This document shows positions 5,666 to 8,287 of a stretch of 8,287 bases of DNA, piece after piece. Position 1 is the first letter of the stretch. Each line of letters starts with the position of its first letter. This DNA comes from SHLQ01 sp964445255 (GTDB lineage: Bacteria > Actinomycetota > Acidimicrobiia > Acidimicrobiales > SHLQ01). Under the pieces are notes generated by a model that saw only the letters and a list, made by a program, of their open reading frames with translations, was not told the origin of the DNA and did no database searches. The translations under genes and the position numbers were made by a program. The stretch is from NCBI GenBank assembly GCA_964445255.1, contig CAYUKM010000124.1, forward strand, positions 1 to 8,287. Direction: 5' to 3'.

Positions 5666-6490
5666 CTAGCTGGCTAGACGCTGGGCATGCACGTCGTCGA
5701 ATAGCTCCAGTGCCTGACGGCTCGACGTCGATGCGAGACACTCGCCAAGCGAGGCGATGTGGTCCTCGTCAGTGAACGATCCTCCGCCGACAACGATCGG
5801 GACGTCTAGTTGCTCGTTAAGTACCGATAGCGTCACGCGGACGATGTCGTCGTTGCCTCGCTGCGTGGAACAGATGCCGATCGCTACCAAGTCGTCGGTG
5901 GCTTGAGCGCGTTCGAGGATCGATTCCGGCGGGGTGTTCGCGCCGAGGTCGTCCACACTAAACCCGCGCGATCGAAGCATGTCACGAAGGAGTGCGGTGG
6001 GTAGTGCGTGGTGATCGTCAGAAACGACGGCCAGCAAGATGTTGCCTCGACTACGGCCACGCGTAGTTATCCGTGGACCGAGTCGGCTGACGACACGCAT
6101 GGCTGTGGAAGTTGCGAGATGCTCGTCGGCCACGGTGATTTCGCCGTCGTGCCAACGGGTTCCGATCTCGACCATCGCCGGTGAGATGAACTCAAGGTAG
6201 ACCTCCTCGGCCCCGGCCCCGGACGCCATCGACGACTCCAGCAGTTGGAATGCGCCGTTTTCATCGCCGGCTAGAAGCCGTTCGATGAGGAGCGACGGAA
6301 TTAGTTCGCCCCGCGGAGTAGGTGCTGCCGTCTCGCCGTTGGTGAACGCTTCGAGGTCCTCGACCGTGACACGCCACTGCCCAGCTTGTTTCACTGCTGG
6401 AAGACGACCGGTCCGGACGTAACGGTAGGCGGTCATGTAGTGGACGCCCAAGCGTTCAGAGGCTTCGGTGAGAGAAATGGTTGCTGTCAT
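5666..6490 (-). CDS. CarH-like cobalamin-binding regulator with excisionase-type DNA-binding domain
   Basis: A 274-residue regulator in three parts. Residues 5-49 are an excisionase/MerR-like helix-turn-helix (SLTEASERLGVHYMTAYRYVRTGRLPAVKQ, then wing Q-W-R-V). Residues 62-140 form the four-helix cap that covers cobalamin, with W113-H114 and E123-H124, exactly the W-H-x8-E-H pattern by which CarH holds the adenosyl group and, after light, makes bis-His ligation. Residues 149-266 are the Rossmann-type B12 domain, with D159-x-H161 as predicted lower ligand, followed by GFSVDDLG and the PIVVGGG loop. The usual DxHxxG Gly is Pro164. In CarH, adenosylcobalamin in the dark drives tetramer formation and repression; light breaks the Co-C bond and releases DNA. 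That behaviour is inferred here. The gene follows the WhiB gene by 26 bp. A non-photosensory B12 regulator is the main alternative. Confidence 0.88.
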   Translation of the reverse strand: MTATISLTEASERLGVHYMTAYRYVRTGRLPAVKQAGQWRVTVEDLEAFTNGETAAPTPRGELIPSLLIERLLAGDENGAFQLLESSMASGAGAEEVYLEFISPAMVEIGTRWHDGEITVADEHLATSTAMRVVSRLGPRITTRGRSRGNILLAVVSDDHHALPTALLRDMLRSRGFSVDDLGANTPPESILERAQATDDLVAIGICSTQRGNDDIVRVTLSVLNEQLDVPIVVGGGSFTDEDHIASLGECLASTSSRQALELFDDVHAQRLAS

Positions 6491-6516
6491 TTATTCAGCT
6501 CAAACTGTTGTGGTTG

Positions 6517-6867
6517 TCATCCAGCCAGCGGTTCGATGTCGTTGTTGGTCGCTTGTCGTGCCGCGGCACGGCCAACTTCGGCAACAGCACGTCGTGAAGG
6601 GCTTCTTGGAGGGTACCCCAAAGCGGCCCGTTGTTCTTCGTTTTCCCCGCCCCAGAAACCGTGCTCGCGGCTTTGGCGAGCCCAGCTGCGACAAGCCAGC
6701 AGCACCGTGCAGTTGTTGCAGTAGGACCGAGCCATAGCTTCTCGCTTGGTTCGTCGCGTGCGACGTTCGCCCGGTGGCGCAAAGAAGTACTCGGCCTTAC
6801 CGACACAGAGGCCATGCTCGGCCCATTCTCGGCTTCCCGCTGCTACTGCGAAGAGTTCGTCTAGCAC
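6517..6867 (-). CDS. WhiB-family Fe-S transcriptional regulator
   Basis: A 116-residue protein from GTG 6867. It has the four-cysteine [4Fe-4S] pattern C21-x28-C50-x2-C53-x5-C59 and the family's G-[VF]-W-G-G turn as GFWGG (70-74), followed by a basic C-terminal tail (RSPSRR, GRAAAR) that would contact DNA. WhiB-like proteins usually bind the primary sigma factor and respond to redox state, NO or O2. The start was chosen because GGGAGG lies exactly 6 nt upstream of this GTG; an ATG at 6885 has no ribosome site and overlaps a palindrome. It is the first gene of the minus-strand cluster, with the B12-binding regulator 26 bp downstream. Family membership is clear; which Wbl class it belongs to is not, since its motifs differ from any class I can assign from memory. 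Confidence 0.92.
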   Translation of the reverse strand: MLDELFAVAAGSREWAEHGLCVGKAEYFFAPPGERRTRRTKREAMARSYCNNCTVLLACRSWARQSREHGFWGGENEEQRAALGYPPRSPSRRAVAEVGRAAARQATNNDIEPLAG

Positions 6868-6873
6868 TTTAAG

Positions 6874-6879
6874 CCTCCC
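6874..6879 (-). promoter_or_regulatory. Shine-Dalgarno GGGAGG for the WhiB-like gene
   Basis: GGGAGG on the minus strand with a 6-nt spacer to GTG 6867. It favours this start over the ATG at 6885, which has no such site. Confidence 0.75.
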
Positions 6880-6884
6880 ATCCA

Positions 6885-6896
6885 TTTAGTACTAAA
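6885..6896. promoter_or_regulatory. Perfect palindrome TTTAGTACTAAA, proximal operator candidate
   Basis: A perfect 12-bp palindrome upstream of the WhiB-like gene. It overlaps the predicted transcription start downstream of the TAGAGT -10 box, a position suited to repression. A near-identical copy lies exactly 50 bp upstream. Confidence 0.6.
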
Positions 6897-6900
6897 CCGG

Positions 6901-6909
6901 ACTCTAGCA
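6901..6909 (-). promoter_or_regulatory. Candidate extended -10 promoter (TGCTAGAGT) of the cluster
   Basis: On the minus strand TGCTAGAGT fits an extended -10 (TGn-TANNNT), placing the transcript start near 6894. The best -35 at 17 bp is weak (TTCGGA, 6924-6929). The start would fall inside the proximal palindrome, and the distal palindrome would lie at about -41 to -52. Confidence 0.4.
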
Positions 6910-6934
6910 TCCCTTGCTGCTAATCCGAACAATA

Positions 6935-6946
6935 TTTAGCACTAAA
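6935..6946. promoter_or_regulatory. Near-perfect palindrome TTTAGCACTAAA, distal operator candidate
   Basis: Differs from the proximal palindrome at one central base; the shared 13-mer is ATTTAG-Y-ACTAAA (6884-6896 and 6934-6946). It is just upstream of the predicted -35 region of the WhiB-like gene. The 50-bp period suggests two dimers, or a tetramer bridging or looping the promoter. Confidence 0.55.
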
Positions 6947-7105
6947 ATGTCGAAACCGATGAAAAATGAGGATATTTGAGTCAGTAAATGACCAAGTGCG
7001 TCGCAACCTCGTATTCGCCTAGGCGCGTCAAAGCAAGCGGACCGCTGTAGCGACCCACGTTTAGAGCACTGATCGCACGGCTGGACGATCAGTTAGGTTC
7101 CTTGG
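6947..7105. other. Rest of the intergenic region between the two minus-strand operons
   Basis: An AT-rich segment (about 6931-6985) adjoins the distal palindrome, then GC-rich DNA. I see no tRNA, no credible open reading frame and no riboswitch fold; only short palindromes (7016-7025 CGCCTAGGCG; 7036-7046 AGCGG-A-CCGCT) and the hairpin described separately. Confidence 0.5.
7068..7093 (-). terminator. Hairpin after the redoxin gene, possible terminator
   Basis: ACTGATCG (7068-7075) and CGATCAGT (7086-7093) pair perfectly over 8 bp around a 10-nt loop, 12 bp beyond the stop of the redoxin gene. There is no U-tract on the minus strand, so termination is plausible but not assured. Confidence 0.5.
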
Positions 7106-7432
7106 CTAGTCGCTCAGGAACTTATTGATTGCCCGGCCAACTTTTCCGGGCTTGGGCACCTCGACGCCCTCGGGCATCAGTTCGGGGGCGTTATTCGCAA
7201 TCGCCTGAAGCACCTGGTCTGGACTCGGATTCACCATCTTGGCCTCGCCAACAACCACGGTTGGAACCGTCTCGTTGCCGTCAGCGATTGAGCGCACCGC
7301 AGCCGCAGCTTCGGGCGTCTCCCAGATGTTTTGTTTGTTAAGGGGAACGTTGAGGTTGCTGAGCTTTCGCTCCAGGTTCATGCAGAACGGACAACCAGGT
7401 CGCCAATAGAAATCAATTGCAGCAGCACTCAT
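7106..7432 (-). CDS. Mycoredoxin/glutaredoxin-like protein
   Basis: A 108-residue cytoplasmic thioredoxin-fold protein with the redox motif W-R-P-G-C14-P-F-C17 at the end of the first strand and the cis-proline P57 in ETVPTVVVG. In Actinobacteria such proteins (mycoredoxins) reduce mixed disulfides with mycothiol; the CPFC motif suits either a one- or two-cysteine mechanism. It is longer than typical mycoredoxin-1 because of a C-terminal tail of about 25 residues (LMPEGVEVPKPGKVGRAINKFLSD). The ATG at 7432 overlaps the TGA of the upstream Septum_form gene as ATGA, so they are co-transcribed and probably translationally coupled. A hairpin follows 12 bp after the stop. The fold and active site are clear; the mycothiol partner is inferred from the host group. 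Confidence 0.9.
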   Translation of the reverse strand: MSAAAIDFYWRPGCPFCMNLERKLSNLNVPLNKQNIWETPEAAAAVRSIADGNETVPTVVVGEAKMVNPSPDQVLQAIANNAPELMPEGVEVPKPGKVGRAINKFLSD

Positions 7433-8287
7433 TGCGCACTCGCCCTTCCGACTAGTGGAGCGTCGTCATCGAATAGTAAGCAGGTTACAACGCGATCGGG
7501 CTCATCGGCCTGATTCCACGATTCTTCAGTAGGTTGCAAGAACTTGAAGCTAAGTCCGCGAGGGTCGGTGGCTGGAACATATGCCTCGAGCGAAGTCCGG
7601 CAGACGTCCTCGGCATAGGCCGAAATGGCACCTTCGTCGAAGGTGGTGATCGAGGAATCGATAAGCACCTCGCGGTAGACCTCAAAGTTGTGTTCGACTT
7701 CGCAGTCGACCTTGGTGACTTCGGTGACTTGACCGGATCCGATATCGCCCACGATACAATCTCCGGCTCGAAGTTCGAAGACCGAAGTGGTGCCGTCGTC
7801 AACGACCGATTCTGCTTCGTCAACCGCTGGGGTAGCGGTCTCTGCTGGAGTAGCTGCGTCTACGGCCGACTGGTCATCTCCGCCTCCCGAGAGAACCGAA
7901 CTGATCAAAATGGCAGCACCAACAAGCACGGCCAGTCCAATCACCCCAGCGAGCAGCGGTCCTAGCCCGCGCTTTCGAGGTTCTTCAGTCGTCGAGGGTC
8001 CCTCTTGAGGGACTGCTAGATCAACGACTGTTGGGGCCTCGGTGCGCTGTTGCGGTTCCGGCCGGGTCAACGGCTGAGTCTCGTTTGGTGTTCGCCAAGC
8101 GGCTCCTCGCGCTCCTGGGTCTAGGGTGTCTGGATCGAGCGTTCTCGGCACAGTGAGGTCGTTTGCAGCGAAATTGGCCGTCGGTACGTCCGCAACTGGT
8201 GCTGTCGGTGCGGTGACGTCGGTTGTGGGGATGGTGAGGTCGGGGATTTCTGGTGTGGTTGGCATGGCGACGTCTGGCGTCGCTGCT
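7429..8287 (-). CDS. Septum_form-type membrane protein with proline-rich N-terminus (probably 5'-partial)
   Basis: Numbered from an internal ATG at 8265 (278 residues): a Pro/Thr/Asp-rich disordered cytoplasmic region (1-95), a basic stop (RKRG), one membrane helix (about 101-125), an acidic linker, then an extracytoplasmic domain. That domain has the FELRAGDC...VTKVDCEVEHNFEVY and AEDVC...VVTCLLF pattern of the Septum_form family (cysteines 170, 188, 222, 262, probably two disulfides). The family was named for a septum-linked actinobacterial protein; its exact function is uncertain. The frame stays open to the window's right edge, reading AATPDVA before the ATG in the same repeat-like style, and that ATG has no Shine-Dalgarno, so the true start probably lies outside. 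The stop overlaps the redoxin start (ATGA). Confidence 0.82.
   Translation of the reverse strand, partial: AATPDVAMPTTPEIPDLTIPTTDVTAPTAPVADVPTANFAANDLTVPRTLDPDTLDPGARGAAWRTPNETQPLTRPEPQQRTEAPTVVDLAVPQEGPSTTEEPRKRGLGPLLAGVIGLAVLVGAAILISSVLSGGGDDQSAVDAATPAETATPAVDEAESVVDDGTTSVFELRAGDCIVGDIGSGQVTEVTKVDCEVEHNFEVYREVLIDSSITTFDEGAISAYAEDVCRTSLEAYVPATDPRGLSFKFLQPTEESWNQADEPDRVVTCLLFDDDAPLVGRASAQ

Noticed and set aside
5655..5741. 29-residue N-terminal extension of the Nei glycosylase
   Set aside because: The enzyme needs Pro at position 2 as its nucleophile, so translation must begin at ATG 5654 (MPEGHT).
6948..6980. Ten-codon plus-strand frame (MSKPMKNEDI) in the intergenic region
   Set aside because: Very short, no ribosome site, and overlaps the probable operator region.
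7016..7046. Short palindromes CGCCTAGGCG and AGCGG-A-CCGCT as operators
   Set aside because: Each is single-copy in the window and more than 100 bp from the WhiB promoter; short GC palindromes arise often by chance in such DNA.
7534..7965. Open frame of 143 codons on the plus strand opposite the Septum_form gene
   Set aside because: The opposite strand has a membrane helix and conserved cysteine pattern; this frame shows nothing recognisable.
1..8287. CRISPR array, insertion sequence, tRNA or prophage remnants
   Set aside because: Read through for regular repeats, terminal inverted repeats, transposase motifs and cloverleaf arms; none found.

Overview
The window reads as chromosome of a moderately high-G+C actinobacterium. 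The evidence is a WhiB-family regulator (a family confined to Actinobacteria and their phages), a Septum_form-type membrane protein, a ferrochelatase with the extra cysteines typical of actinobacterial enzymes, and a Nei glycosylase resembling mycobacterial Nei1. The DUF1800/DUF1501 pair and the overall flavour suggest a lineage near Acidimicrobiia, but that placement is inference. I see no insertion sequence, CRISPR array, rRNA or tRNA.

Layout. (1) Positions 1-1443, minus strand: a DUF1800 protein followed 10 bp later by the start of a Tat-signal protein that runs off the left edge, probably its DUF1501 partner. (2) Positions 1444-1528: a compact divergent promoter region. It carries an exact 10-bp direct repeat at an 11-bp period and two -10-like boxes, each 6 nt from a start codon, so both transcripts may be leaderless. 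(3) Positions 1529-3408, plus strand: an OmpR/PhoB-type response regulator and a HAMP-less sensor histidine kinase, overlapping at GTGA. (4) Positions 3412-6867, minus strand: a closely packed cluster read in the order WhiB-like regulator, CarH-like B12-binding regulator, Nei1-type DNA glycosylase, ferrochelatase and a small protein of unknown function, with a strong hairpin before the last gene. (5) Positions 6868-7105: the control region of that cluster, with two near-identical 12-bp palindromes exactly 50 bp apart. (6) Positions 7106-8287, minus strand: a Septum_form membrane protein, probably continuing off the right edge, overlapping by ATGA a mycoredoxin/glutaredoxin-like protein.

The most interesting part is region 4. 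The B12-binding regulator has the complete W-H-x8-E-H signature of CarH-type adenosylcobalamin photoreceptors, but its DNA-binding domain is excisionase-like. It sits between an Fe-S regulator of the WhiB type and two genes whose products would limit light damage: a glycosylase that removes oxidised bases and a ferrochelatase that consumes photosensitising porphyrin. The working hypothesis is a light- and redox-responsive photoprotection operon, possibly controlled through the twin palindromes. The domain calls are firm; light sensing and joint regulation are inferred.
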